Below, piece by piece: positions 28,614 through 35,941 of a DNA stretch of 64,000 nucleotides. Location of the stretch: NCBI RefSeq assembly GCF_004799685.1, contig NZ_CP031311.1, positions 434,001-498,000 of the forward strand, read 5' to 3'. The stretch comes from Halobellus limi. GTDB lineage: Archaea > Halobacteriota > Halobacteria > Halobacteriales > Haloferacaceae. The number at the start of each line of letters is the position of its first letter. Positions within the stretch are counted from its first letter, which is position 1. The position numbers and the translations under genes were made by a program. The notes under the pieces are model-generated. The model was not told the origin of the DNA. It made no database searches and worked only from the letters and a program-made list of their open reading frames with translations.

Positions 28614-29069
28614 ATGTCCAACAGCTTATTTCAGACCACGGTCGTTCCAATTGGTGATCCCGACGATGCCGCAGACACTGCACAAATTATCGGGAAATTC
28701 ATTCCGAAAGGTGGTAAGATCCTCGTCGCTCACGTCGTTGAAAAAGGTGGGGGCGCTCCTGATAAAGCGAGCCTTGAGCAACGTGAACAGTTCGCTGAAG
28801 ACGCATACAATACCTTCGTTGAGACGTTGCCAGATGGAGACTACTCCATTGAATTTCTCCCACTGTACGGACGGGATGTGGCCGAGACGATTATTCAAGG
28901 GGCTGAAGAAGTCGATGCGACTGCCATCGCATTCGTACCCCGAGGTGGAAGTCGGTGGATCAAGTTCCTCACTGGTGATGTAGCACTTAATCTGGTTGAA
29001 AACAGTTCTATCCCCGTTATTTCATTACCCCACAAAGACGCACAGTTGGAGACGAGTCAACATTCGTGA
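28614..29069 (+). CDS. Universal stress protein (UspA family)
   Basis: A 151-residue Usp-fold protein: QTTVVPIGDPDDAADTAQ at the start strand, KILVAHVV, the acidic DGDYSIEFLPLYGRDVAETIIQGAEEVDATAIAFVPRGGS core and the C-terminal VALNLVENSSIPVISLP. The usual ATP-binding G-x2-G-x9-G-S/T is only partly met (GGSR...TGDVA), so nucleotide binding is uncertain. Its codon use is clearly AT-richer than that of neighbours, suggesting it is recent cargo of the element. Confidence 0.85.
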   Translation: MSNSLFQTTVVPIGDPDDAADTAQIIGKFIPKGGKILVAHVVEKGGGAPDKASLEQREQFAEDAYNTFVETLPDGDYSIEFLPLYGRDVAETIIQGAEEVDATAIAFVPRGGSRWIKFLTGDVALNLVENSSIPVISLPHKDAQLETSQHS

Positions 29070-29075
29070 ATATTT

Positions 29076-29192
29076 TTAATTATCTTGGATTTTGTCCCAA
29101 GCTTCCGCACACTCTTGGCAAAGATAGCCTGTGAAATCGTCTACCTCATATTCGGATACTGTCGTATCCTTCTCACATCGTTCACACCTCAT
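29076..29192 (-). CDS. 38-residue zinc-finger protein
   Basis: Starts MRCERCEKDTTVSEYEVDD and ends with CQECAEAWDKIQ; CxxC...CxxC gives a single zinc knuckle. The frame extends upstream to 29297, but the added residues look non-coding and the ATG at 29192 begins right at the first Cys pair. Such one-knuckle proteins are frequent in haloarchaeal genomes. It is convergent with the Usp gene, 6 bp apart. Function unknown. Confidence 0.6.
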   Translation of the reverse strand: MRCERCEKDTTVSEYEVDDFTGYLCQECAEAWDKIQDN

Positions 29193-29432
29193 TGTTTTAT
29201 GACTCTTGAGCGGGCGGAGAATTAATTCTTGATGAAACAACGAGCCATAATTTCGTCTGATATTCCGTCGATTCTCGGGGCGCTGTGAATCCGGCACAAG
29301 TGCTTATTTACACGGCCTCTCTTGTTCATTCGAGAACCAGATTCAGCCACGGCTATAGACGTCCAACACGCAGTCTTTATCAATTGACTCTTTCACCTCA
29401 AGTAGTCTGGAAAAAATCTTCTATAGAGTAAT
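29193..29432. other. AT-rich spacer, no gene seen
   Basis: 240 bp of lower-GC DNA between the small zinc-finger gene and the recombinase. I see no ORF, tRNA or strong dyad; an AT-rich tract near 29370-29430 may hold the end of the recombinase message. Confidence 0.4.
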
Positions 29433-30038
29433 TCAAACGAGCCCCGCTTCTTCGAAGGCGTCGTTGACGACGTCGGGCGTCGGGGCGTTTAGATACGGCT
29501 CGATCGCCTGAAACGAGTCCCAGCCGCCGACTTGCATCACCACGCGTGGATTCACCTGCTCGTCGACGAGGAGACGCTGGGCGAAACGTCGGCGGAGGTC
29601 GTGGCTGCTCACGTACTGGAAGTCCTCGTCGACCGTCTGCTCGGCCGCCCGTTCGGCCGTGCGCTTGACCACGTTTCTGATCCCGCGCTCGGAGAGCGGC
29701 ACCAGCGGCTCCTCGCGGCCGATGTCCTCGGCGGTCTGATATCGATGGACGTCGCCCTCGACGTCCTTCGGGAGGTACGCATCTCGCGGCTTCCCGCCGC
29801 TCCCGGTGGTATCCTTCCCCTCGGGAACTCGGAGGCGGTAGTGCTCTCCGTCGTCGGTGCGCTTGACGTGCTTCGGACAGATCTGCGGGATCTCGAAAGC
29901 GCGGAGTCCGACGTAGCCGCCGAGTTGGATCACGAGATCGTCTCGGTGCGTCGCCGCTGCTCGGCGGAGATCTTCCAGCTCGTCGTCGGTCATCCACACG
30001 TGGTACTGATCAGGCTTCGAGGTAGCTTCTAATCTCAT
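29433..30038 (-). CDS. Short tyrosine recombinase (catalytic domain only)
   Basis: A 201-residue site-specific recombinase of the XerC/D-integrase superfamily lacking the N-terminal arm- and core-binding domains. Catalytic residues visible: Arg in GYVGLRAFEIPQI, HxxR as SSHDLRRRFAQRLL, the GGW block (VMQVGGWDSFQAI) and nucleophile Tyr in EPYL. It is unlike the Cys-rich integrase at the right end. It may invert or resolve DNA, or may resolve element multimers. The C terminus ends nine residues or so after the Tyr, normal for the family. Confidence 0.85.
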   Translation of the reverse strand: MRLEATSKPDQYHVWMTDDELEDLRRAAATHRDDLVIQLGGYVGLRAFEIPQICPKHVKRTDDGEHYRLRVPEGKDTTGSGGKPRDAYLPKDVEGDVHRYQTAEDIGREEPLVPLSERGIRNVVKRTAERAAEQTVDEDFQYVSSHDLRRRFAQRLLVDEQVNPRVVMQVGGWDSFQAIEPYLNAPTPDVVNDAFEEAGLV

Positions 30039-30086
30039 CTCGTCTGGCTGGAGAAGGATAGCAAATAAGCCTACGGGAGCGGCCGG

Positions 30087-30467
30087 TCAGTAGGTTTCGA
30101 CGTCGACGCCCAACGTCTCGAAATCGTCGACGTTCCGCGTCAAAACAGCCTCGTCTTCGCGTTCCGCAGCAGCCGCGATCGCTGCATCACCCTTCCCAAC
30201 GACGTTACCGGATTCCCCCAGCATCCGTCCGGCACGGCGCGAAAGATCGACGTCCATCGGAATGAACGGAAGCGCCTCGATTATTCGTCGAATCTGACGC
30301 TCTTCCTCCTCGTCGGCGACACCCGTTCCGATCCCGATATATAACTCCGTGACGGTCATCGCGGGGAGCTTCATCACCACACCGCTCTCTTCCAAGGATT
30401 CGGCTTTCTGTTCCGCACCTTCATCGCCGGCGAGGAGATCGAGGACGAACGCCGTATCAAGTATCAC
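30087..30467 (-). CDS. vapC: VapC-family PIN-domain toxin
   Basis: A 126-residue PIN ribonuclease. The acidic site is complete: Asp in ILDTAFVLDLL, Glu in TVTELYIG, Asp in GKGDAAIAA and Asp in LTRNVDDFETL. The GTG start at 30467 lies inside the 3' end of the antitoxin gene (11-bp overlap), the normal vapBC layout. It would cut RNA (tRNA or rRNA in known cases) when its antitoxin is lost, helping stabilise the element. Confidence 0.88.
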   Translation of the reverse strand: MILDTAFVLDLLAGDEGAEQKAESLEESGVVMKLPAMTVTELYIGIGTGVADEEEERQIRRIIEALPFIPMDVDLSRRAGRMLGESGNVVGKGDAAIAAAAEREDEAVLTRNVDDFETLGVDVETY

Positions 30468-30696
30468 GGAATCGCTCCCGCAGCTCGCGAACCTCCTCGA
30501 CGTCGCGCTCGTCGGCCTCGTCGATCGCGTCTCGCATCGTGTCGACGTCTTCGGTATCGAGGAGTCCGGCGAGGTCGGTGATCGACGGTCGATGAGTGAG
30601 GCGGTCGACGGCCTCCGAGAACGTTTCGTCCTCGCGCTTGTGCGCCTCGATATAGGCGTACGTATCCTCGTCGAGGCGGACCGATTTCGTTCCCAT
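30457..30696 (-). CDS. vapB: VapB-family antitoxin
   Basis: A 79-residue haloarchaeal antitoxin of the type beginning MGTKSVRLDEDTYAYIEAHKREDETFSEAVDRL, with an N-terminal ribbon/helix DNA-binding part and an acidic C-terminal tail that would wrap VapC. It precedes and overlaps vapC. The ATG at 30696 fits the family start; an upstream frame extension has no coding character. Confidence 0.85.
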   Translation of the reverse strand: MGTKSVRLDEDTYAYIEAHKREDETFSEAVDRLTHRPSITDLAGLLDTEDVDTMRDAIDEADERDVEEVRELRERFRDT

Positions 30697-30932
30697 AGCT
30701 GTAGAAACAACCGTGTCGGGCTTGAATCTGATGCTGGACTGCACTCTGTTGGGTCTCTGGGTGATCTCACACTGCCCTCCCGCTGCTACGTCGGTTCCGA
30801 GTTCTCTGGAGAAGGTTGCAAGATGGAGCTACGGGAGCGACGTGATCGGTGCGGAATCAGGGTCGGATTCGGCTGTTCGTTTCCGACTTGAATAACAAAT
30901 CGGTAGGTGCCCTGAACAGTGGGAAAGCTAAT

Positions 30933-30954
30933 CTGTGAGACAGACGTCTCACAG
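30933..30954. promoter_or_regulatory. Perfect 9-bp dyad operator upstream of the RHH antitoxin
   Basis: CTGTGAGAC-AGAC-GTCTCACAG ends three bases before the ATG at 30958. Ribbon-helix-helix antitoxins bind such dyads to repress their own operon, and the position over the start would block initiation. Confidence 0.7.
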
Positions 30955-30957
30955 CAT

Positions 30958-31242
30958 ATGAGCACCGACACCGACGGGCCTGAGAACGGGCGAATGGTGA
31001 AGATCGACGCCCGTGTTCCGGCCTCGGTACTGGAGGAGATCGACGAGGAGTACGAGCGCCGTGGGTACGCCTCGCGTTCGGAGGCGATCCGTGACGCCCT
31101 TCGCGATTGGCTGAACCCGTCGGTGACGCTGTCGGAGGAAACGATCGACGCCCTGGAGACGAGCCGCGAGCAGCGCGAGCGTGGCGAGACTCGATCCCTC
31201 GACGACGTCGCGGAGAAGTACGACGTCGACCTCGACGAGTAG
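30958..31242 (+). CDS. Ribbon-helix-helix antitoxin (CopG/ParD-like)
   Basis: A 94-residue protein with the RHH pattern MVKIDARVPASVLEEIDEEYERRGYASRSEAIRDALRDWL (residues about 12-50, given here only as a marker of the strand, helix 1 and helix 2). The acidic C-terminal tail SLDDVAEKYDVDLDE would contact a RelE-type toxin. The partner downstream is broken (next entry), so this antitoxin is now an orphan. A dyad operator lies immediately upstream. Confidence 0.82.
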   Translation: MSTDTDGPENGRMVKIDARVPASVLEEIDEEYERRGYASRSEAIRDALRDWLNPSVTLSEETIDALETSREQRERGETRSLDDVAEKYDVDLDE

Positions 31243-31510
31243 TCACGAATGCGGAGGTCGAGATTACGCCGCAAGCAGACGAGCAGTGGCACAACTCGAA
31301 GACGAAGCCCGCGAGCGGATTCTGAAGAAGCTCGCCGAGGCGCGAGAGTGGACCGATCACCGCCTCGATCCGCTCAGTGGATGGCCCTACTACAAGCTCC
31401 GCGCCGGTGACTATCGGGCGATCATCACGTGGCATCGCGAGGCCGACGTCCTCGTCGTCGAGGCGGTCGGGCATCGGCGAAACGTGTACGATCGGCACCT
31501 CCCGCCGTAG
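31242..31510 (+). pseudogene. Broken RelE/ParE-type toxin gene
   Basis: Two frames together encode one RelE-like toxin. Frame one reads NAEVEITPQADEQ; near 31287 it must shift by one base into the frame AQLEDEARERILKKLAEAREWTDHRL...PYYKLRAGDYRAIITWHREADVLVVEAVGHRRNVYDRHLPP (shortened), the conserved RelE core and C terminus. A single missing base between 31286 and 31289 explains it. The expected GTG start overlapping the antitoxin TAG also reads GTC (31242-31244). Inactive unless the sequence is wrong. Confidence 0.75.
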
Positions 31511-31681
31511 GGAAGCGTACGAAATTCCAGACAGGTCGGAGATCTGCTTTACCTCTTAAATCTCAAGTGACAGCTACCGATTCGTCCGATTCTCTGGCGA
31601 ATTGTAGTTATCGAGAATAAGTAGCCGAGTGCCTAATTCACTTTTTTGTTGAAGCCCCGTAGAAGTCAAATTCACAAAATA
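31511..31681. other. Spacer with AT-rich promoter-like DNA
   Basis: 171 bp with no ORF. TCTTAAATCTC (31554-31564) and a T7 run (31643-31649) are the only promoter-like features before the next gene. Confidence 0.35.
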
Positions 31682-32305
31682 ATGCCAGACGACCAATCGC
31701 CATTCAGAGAGCTTCTTGAAGGGGTTATTCCTATTAACAAAATTTCAGACACCGTTGATCTCCTAAGATCACCTAGATGGCGTGATTTCTTCATTATGAT
31801 CTATGGGGTAGGGCTTGTTTTCAGTATATGTAGTGTGGCTGTCTTGATATTAATAGCACTATTTGCTCAAGTCTCGACTTCCAACGGTGCCCTGGGTTCA
31901 CTAAAAACGTTTTTTCTAAACGCAGGAATTCCAATTCTCGCAATTTGGTTTTTAGCTAACTATATTGCCAGAGCAGTCAACGCCACCATCGAGCCAAGAC
32001 TACCCTTCGAAGACGAAGCCGAAGAACTAGCGAGCCACTTCGACAAATATCAAGGAAGGCCCGCTTTTGAGACACTCGTCACAATAATTCACACTCTGAC
32101 TTTTTTCCTGTCTCTCAAGATCCTAATTCTGTACCGGAACAATTTGATAGTCCCGTACCCAGATGTCACCGACATATCTACGCTCGCTGTGTCGATCGTG
32201 ATTTTCTCGTTTGACCTCGGATATATTGGCCTGTTTTTGTGTATAATTTATCAATCAATGGAATTTCTCTTACGCTTGTATGAAGTACTGATCGATGATA
32301 TCTGA
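31682..32305 (+). CDS. Four-segment membrane protein of unknown function (AT-rich)
   Basis: A 207-residue protein with hydrophobic segments near residues 39-63, 77-97, 132-153 and 172-195, with polar ends and a soluble acidic stretch (PRLPFEDEAEELASHFDKYQGRP) between segments two and three. Codon use is far AT-richer than the surrounding genes, suggesting separate acquisition. No family is recognised. It may be an effector or envelope protein; neighbours (Orc1/Cdc6, HEPN protein) do not decide. Confidence 0.7.
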   Translation: MPDDQSPFRELLEGVIPINKISDTVDLLRSPRWRDFFIMIYGVGLVFSICSVAVLILIALFAQVSTSNGALGSLKTFFLNAGIPILAIWFLANYIARAVNATIEPRLPFEDEAEELASHFDKYQGRPAFETLVTIIHTLTFFLSLKILILYRNNLIVPYPDVTDISTLAVSIVIFSFDLGYIGLFLCIIYQSMEFLLRLYEVLIDDI

Positions 32306-32360
32306 TCACTTCCACTCCGGACGGCTCGCCTACAAGTAATCGAACCGAGTACGCCGAGCC

Positions 32361-33365
32361 GTGATCCGAAACGCCCGCGTTCTCAAGGAAGAGTGGGTTC
32401 CGGAGGAACTTCACTACAGAGAAGGTCAGCTCCAGAACTTATCAGCACACCTCAATCCCGTCGCTCGCGATCTCGTTTCGTCGACGGTGATGATCACCGG
32501 CCCGTCCGGAACGGGGAAAACGACGATCGCGAAGTACATCGTTCGCCAGCTGGAGCAGGAAGTCCTCGGGATCCGCTGGGGGTACGTGAACGCGATCTCC
32601 GAAACCTCGATGTCCTCGATCGTCTACTCACTTCTCCGCGACGCCGGCCGTGCGAACGATCTCCGAGCGAAGGGAACGCCGAGAGGGGTGTTGTTCGATC
32701 GCCTTCGCGACCTCGATGATCACTTCATCGCGATCGTCGACGAGATCGACGTCCTCGACGACGAGAAAACCATTCAGGCGCTCTGGGAAATCCCGAACGT
32801 CACGCTCGTACTGATCTGCGTCGACGAGGACGACTTCTTCGCCGATCTAGATTCCACCGTCGCCTCGCGGATCCGTGGCGCGGCGAAGGTGTCACTGGAG
32901 CGGTATCACCACGAGGAACTCGTCGACATTCTCTGGAGTCGGATCGACACGGGCCTAGCGTCGGGCGTCGTCGACGAGGAGACCGTCGAGTACATCGCCG
33001 ACGTCGCTGCGGGGGACGCTCGCCACGCGATCACGCTGCTCCGCCGTGCGATCCGTGAGGCCGTCGAGAAGGGAGACGAGCGGCTGACTGTTCAGCACGT
33101 CGTGCCGGTTCGGGAAGACGCACGTGAGGAGATCCACGAGCGCCACGTGGATACTCTTGGGACGCACCAACGGCACCTCTACGAGATCATCAAGGACGCT
33201 GGGGAGATCGACGCGTCGACGTTGCACGCTCGGTATGAGGATCGGGTTCAGGATCCGAGGGTGAGGAGCACGCGACGGAAGTATTTGCAATCGCTGGAAC
33301 ACTACAATCTGATCGAGTCGTCGGGGTTGGGGCGTGGAACGAAGTATAGTTTCAGGCCTCCATAA
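32361..33365 (+). CDS. Orc1/Cdc6-type replication initiator
   Basis: A 334-residue AAA+ ATPase. It has Walker A GPSGTGKTT (about residue 47), Walker B IAIVDEIDVLD, sensor-2 region AAGDARHAITLLRRAIREA and a C-terminal winged helix with STRRKYLQSLEHYNLIESSGLGRGTKY. It is shorter than chromosomal Orc1 proteins, typical of plasmid and island copies. GTG start, no better ATG. It would bind origin repeats; iteron-like repeats lie about 1 kb downstream, beyond an opposed gene. Confidence 0.9.
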   Translation: MIRNARVLKEEWVPEELHYREGQLQNLSAHLNPVARDLVSSTVMITGPSGTGKTTIAKYIVRQLEQEVLGIRWGYVNAISETSMSSIVYSLLRDAGRANDLRAKGTPRGVLFDRLRDLDDHFIAIVDEIDVLDDEKTIQALWEIPNVTLVLICVDEDDFFADLDSTVASRIRGAAKVSLERYHHEELVDILWSRIDTGLASGVVDEETVEYIADVAAGDARHAITLLRRAIREAVEKGDERLTVQHVVPVREDAREEIHERHVDTLGTHQRHLYEIIKDAGEIDASTLHARYEDRVQDPRVRSTRRKYLQSLEHYNLIESSGLGRGTKYSFRPP

Positions 33366-33392
33366 TACCTGTCTCGTGCGATAGCCCGGAAC

Positions 33393-34301
33393 TCATCCAT
33401 AATTTTCTAACCAATCGTGTGGAACATCGCACTTGGGACATCGTTTCCAACCTTCCTCGTATGGGTAAAATTCGTAGCCGCAATTGTCACAGGAAATCTC
33501 AACCAATACTCTTGTAGTTCCTACCTCCACCTCTGATTTATCTCGATCGGACCAACCTATGGGAAGTACGTTTGAGATATATTGATTCGTGTAGTCTTCA
33601 TAAACGCGCTTAAGCTCTCTACCATACAAAGCCGAGAGAACTTCGCCACCACACCTGGAGGCCTTCTCGATATCAGGGAAATCAGACTTTGGCCTTGTCG
33701 CTAATGATCGCCAATCGTGAGCAAACCGATTCCGTACTTTGGCCAGTGTTCGAAGTTTGTCTCTCTCAATCTTGCTAATTAACTCCTCTCCCCGGTATGC
33801 AGATTCTAAACAGAGTTCCCACGAAAGGAAATTCCCATTACTGTCTTTCCACTGGCCAATCTTCATTTTGATGAACGTTTCTATAAACGCAGATTGTCTA
33901 AGAATTGCAGTATCGTATTTCCCTTCTTCTAAGAGTTCATTTTGCATTGTGCGTTCATACCTAAGCATAGGAATGAATGGACCGTCAACTAGATTCGACT
34001 CTTGACTCAGAAATTCAAATATGTCATATTCAATTTGGTATACTATTCTTATGAACGGGCGTTGATCGGTTGAAAGTGGGTATTTTAATACCTTTATCCG
34101 ATCTTCTAGAGTCTGATTTTCACCGAGCAGCCCGCCACGTAGCATCCGTTCATTCGCTTCTCTCTTTTCTTCTGACGATGGTCTGCGGAAACCTATAGCA
34201 ATCTCAAAGTACTCTTCGCATAGTCTAACGAGATCGTCCGAATGGCCTTGCACTGATATTCGTCGATCTTTTGGAAGAAAAGGCGGATCTTGCATATTCA
34301 C
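33393..34301 (-). CDS. HEPN-motif protein with C-terminal zinc ribbon
   Basis: A 302-residue AT-rich gene. The middle domain is helical and carries LAKVRNRFAHDW, an R-x4-H motif as used by HEPN ribonucleases and toxins. The last 50 residues hold a zinc ribbon, ISCDNCGYEF...WKRCPKCDVPHDW. The N-terminal 100 residues are charged and not recognised. HEPN proteins often act in toxin-antitoxin or phage-defence roles; no nucleotidyltransferase (MNT) partner is adjacent. A defence or addiction role is plausible but inferred. It faces the Orc1/Cdc6 gene, 27 bp apart. Confidence 0.65.
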   Translation of the reverse strand: MNMQDPPFLPKDRRISVQGHSDDLVRLCEEYFEIAIGFRRPSSEEKREANERMLRGGLLGENQTLEDRIKVLKYPLSTDQRPFIRIVYQIEYDIFEFLSQESNLVDGPFIPMLRYERTMQNELLEEGKYDTAILRQSAFIETFIKMKIGQWKDSNGNFLSWELCLESAYRGEELISKIERDKLRTLAKVRNRFAHDWRSLATRPKSDFPDIEKASRCGGEVLSALYGRELKRVYEDYTNQYISNVLPIGWSDRDKSEVEVGTTRVLVEISCDNCGYEFYPYEEGWKRCPKCDVPHDWLENYG

Positions 34302-34342
34302 TACTATCTCTAATTGACATTAAAACACACTCTCGATCACCT

Positions 34343-34467
34343 CATTTCCGATATTCCGATAATCGCATCACAGCTCCATTTCCGATATTTCCGATATTTT
34401 GCCGTCTGCGGACCCCTAGTGTACCTAAGAACGCCGAAATCGCCATTTCCGTTCCGTTTCCGATATG
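34343..34467. repeat. Iteron-like repeats with core CATTTCCGATAT
   Basis: Three blocks: 34343-34361, 34377-34400 and 34444-34467, each starting CATTTCCG and each including one or two copies of TTCCGATA. The starts are 34 and 67 bp apart, i.e. close to one and two units of about 33.5 bp (three helical turns). The region is AT-rich. It may be the origin bound by the element's Orc1/Cdc6 protein. Confidence 0.55.
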
Positions 34468-34511
34468 ACGCCCGGTTTCACTTTTTACATACCCATTGAC
34501 GCACCGCGTGG

Positions 34512-34790
34512 ATGCAACGAATACCACCAAATCCACGGAACGCGGACCACGTCACGAGGATCGAACCCAACGTCATCGACGAGGCTGACGTCGGAACGAT
34601 CACACTGTCCGTCTTCGACAATCGGGACAGCCGTGTCGTCGTCGACGGCGGAAGCGACACGTGGGAGTTCGTGATCAACGAGGAGATCGCGTACTCTCGC
34701 TGGGACCATCACGAGCTGCCTGATTGGATCGAGCCGGTCCTCTCGCAGATCGGGATTCGAGCCTTGCGCGCCGAAGAGGAGGGCGTGTGA
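34512..34790 (+). CDS. Hypothetical protein, 92 residues
   Basis: A soluble acidic protein beginning MQRIPPNPRNADHVTRIEPN. The middle (VGTITLSVFDNRDSRVVVDGGSDTWEFVI) reads as antiparallel strands and the end WIEPVLSQIGIRALRA as a helix. Good third-base GC. No family recognised. It follows the repeat region and ends a few bases before the displaced repressor tail. Confidence 0.6.
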   Translation: MQRIPPNPRNADHVTRIEPNVIDEADVGTITLSVFDNRDSRVVVDGGSDTWEFVINEEIAYSRWDHHELPDWIEPVLSQIGIRALRAEEEGV

Positions 34791-34795
34791 TGCGG

Positions 34796-34864
34796 CTACG
34801 GCTCAGGGTGATCGTCCTCGTCGACGTCGCCCGCGAGGAACTCACGACCGAGATTGATCGGTCA
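34796..34864 (-). pseudogene. Displaced 3' fragment of a phiH-type repressor gene
   Basis: Read on the minus strand, 34860-34796 encodes LGREFLAGDVDEDDHPEP then TAG. This closely matches the C terminus of the intact repressor gene at 35549 (LGRDFLAGDVGEDDLPEP), and DNA similarity is about 80%. A 4-bp insertion near 34853 breaks the frame and there is no upstream part. The TGA of the adjacent membrane-protein gene lies within this repeated sequence, so a recombination event replaced the body of a second repressor copy. Confidence 0.7.
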
Positions 34865-35086
34865 TTTCAACATTCGACGGCCTGCGAGAGTCTCCATAAG
34901 ACCGATAACGATCAGGAAGGCCACGGTCGCAGTCAGGAGCATAATCATCATCTCGCTCAGGAACGGTATCCTGAGTCGTTCGACAAAGTCCAGTCGGGGG
35001 ACGAAGTAGAACGTGAGTGCCGCGAGAGCGATCTCTATGGGGAGCAACCACGAGTCGAGTATCTCCCGGAATTGTCCCACCGACAT
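34862..35086 (-). CDS. Small two-segment membrane protein
   Basis: A 74-residue protein with hydrophobic segments at about residues 14-33 and 45-66. It starts in a TAATG overlap with the stop of the preceding membrane gene, so the pair is co-translated. Its stop codon comes from the displaced repressor tail, so the natural C terminus may have differed. Function unknown. Confidence 0.6.
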   Translation of the reverse strand: MSVGQFREILDSWLLPIEIALAALTFYFVPRLDFVERLRIPFLSEMMIMLLTATVAFLIVIGLMETLAGRRMLK

Positions 35087-35484
35087 TATTCGATCCCTAG
35101 TGGAACATCATCGTCGTCGCTATTAGAATCTTCTTCCGGCCTGCCTTGGACGTACACAATCCGAAGCAAAAGAAAAAGACCAACGCCGAGAGCCCAAGCC
35201 GCCAGTGTGAGCGTGTTCAGCCGTGGTGAGAGCCACTCAACACTCACCCGGTCGGTCAGTTCGCTGAGTGTATTCACTGCGGCTACTAACAACAGGACGC
35301 TGGAGCCCGAGACCAAAATAAACCCAACTCGCGCGTATCCGGTTAACGGCTCGTCGTCATTCTCGAACAGTCGGCGGACGATCAGTTGGAGCAGGATCGC
35401 GACCGCAGGGAGCAAGAGCGCAATCAACTCGACGAGGCGTAACCCTATCGAGAGACCCGTCGTAGTTGAGGCCGTCGTCGCCAT
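35086..35484 (-). CDS. Three-segment membrane protein
   Basis: A 132-residue protein with hydrophobic segments at about residues 17-37, 52-71 and 91-110, and an acidic C-terminal tail (PEEDSNSDDDDVPLG). A TATA-like TTTATATG lies about 28 nt upstream on the minus strand (35506-35516), fitting a leaderless transcript. It sits between the repressor gene and the two-segment membrane gene. No family recognised. Confidence 0.65.
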   Translation of the reverse strand: MATTASTTTGLSIGLRLVELIALLLPAVAILLQLIVRRLFENDDEPLTGYARVGFILVSGSSVLLLVAAVNTLSELTDRVSVEWLSPRLNTLTLAAWALGVGLFLLLRIVYVQGRPEEDSNSDDDDVPLGIE

Positions 35485-35548
35485 CGTTGTCTACGAAAGC
35501 TATGGGCATCCATATAAAACGTCAGATGCCAACCTAGAAATTCGCTTG

Positions 35549-35827
35549 TTACGGCTCGGGGAGATCATCCTCGCCGACGTCGCCCGCGAGGAAGTCTCGA
35601 CCGAGATCGGTCAGCTCGTAGATCCCGTCATCGCTTTCCAGAAGTCCGGCTTCGGTCAGCACTCGAAGCCGTTTATAGACGTACTGCCGGTCGTACTCAA
35701 TGTTCTCAGCGAGCATCTTGGGCGAGATCAATATATCGTGGTCCTCCAGAAAGAGAAAAATCTCGTAATCAACGGGCGAGAACCACGATATTCGCTCTAC
35801 CATCTCTTCGATTTTATCTCTCGACAT
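35549..35827 (-). CDS. phiH1-repressor-like winged-helix protein
   Basis: A 92-residue winged-helix DNA-binding protein: SPVDYEIFLFLEDHDILISPKMLAENIEYDRQYVYKRLRVL forms the helix-turn-helix (shown as a marker), then the wing GLLESDDGIYELTDLGRDFL. This resembles the phiH1 virus repressor family of haloarchaeal proviruses and plasmids. ATG at 35827 is preferred to an upstream one at 35980, which lies in the promoter area (TATA-like TTATATAA near 35907). It probably represses the divergent or neighbouring element genes. Confidence 0.8.
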   Translation of the reverse strand: MSRDKIEEMVERISWFSPVDYEIFLFLEDHDILISPKMLAENIEYDRQYVYKRLRVLTEAGLLESDDGIYELTDLGRDFLAGDVGEDDLPEP

Positions 35828-35941
35828 AGTGCAAAAATCACCATCATCGTTGTTAGTTCTAACTACGTTCATATTCTCAATAAGAATACGTTCGTAGTCA
35901 AGATTTATATAACCGCAGTTGTATCGTGGATAGTGACGGCG

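Noticed and set aside
30713-30895. 60-codon ORF between vapB and the RHH antitoxin
   Set aside because: Poor codon bias, no start context, no motif; treated as spacer.
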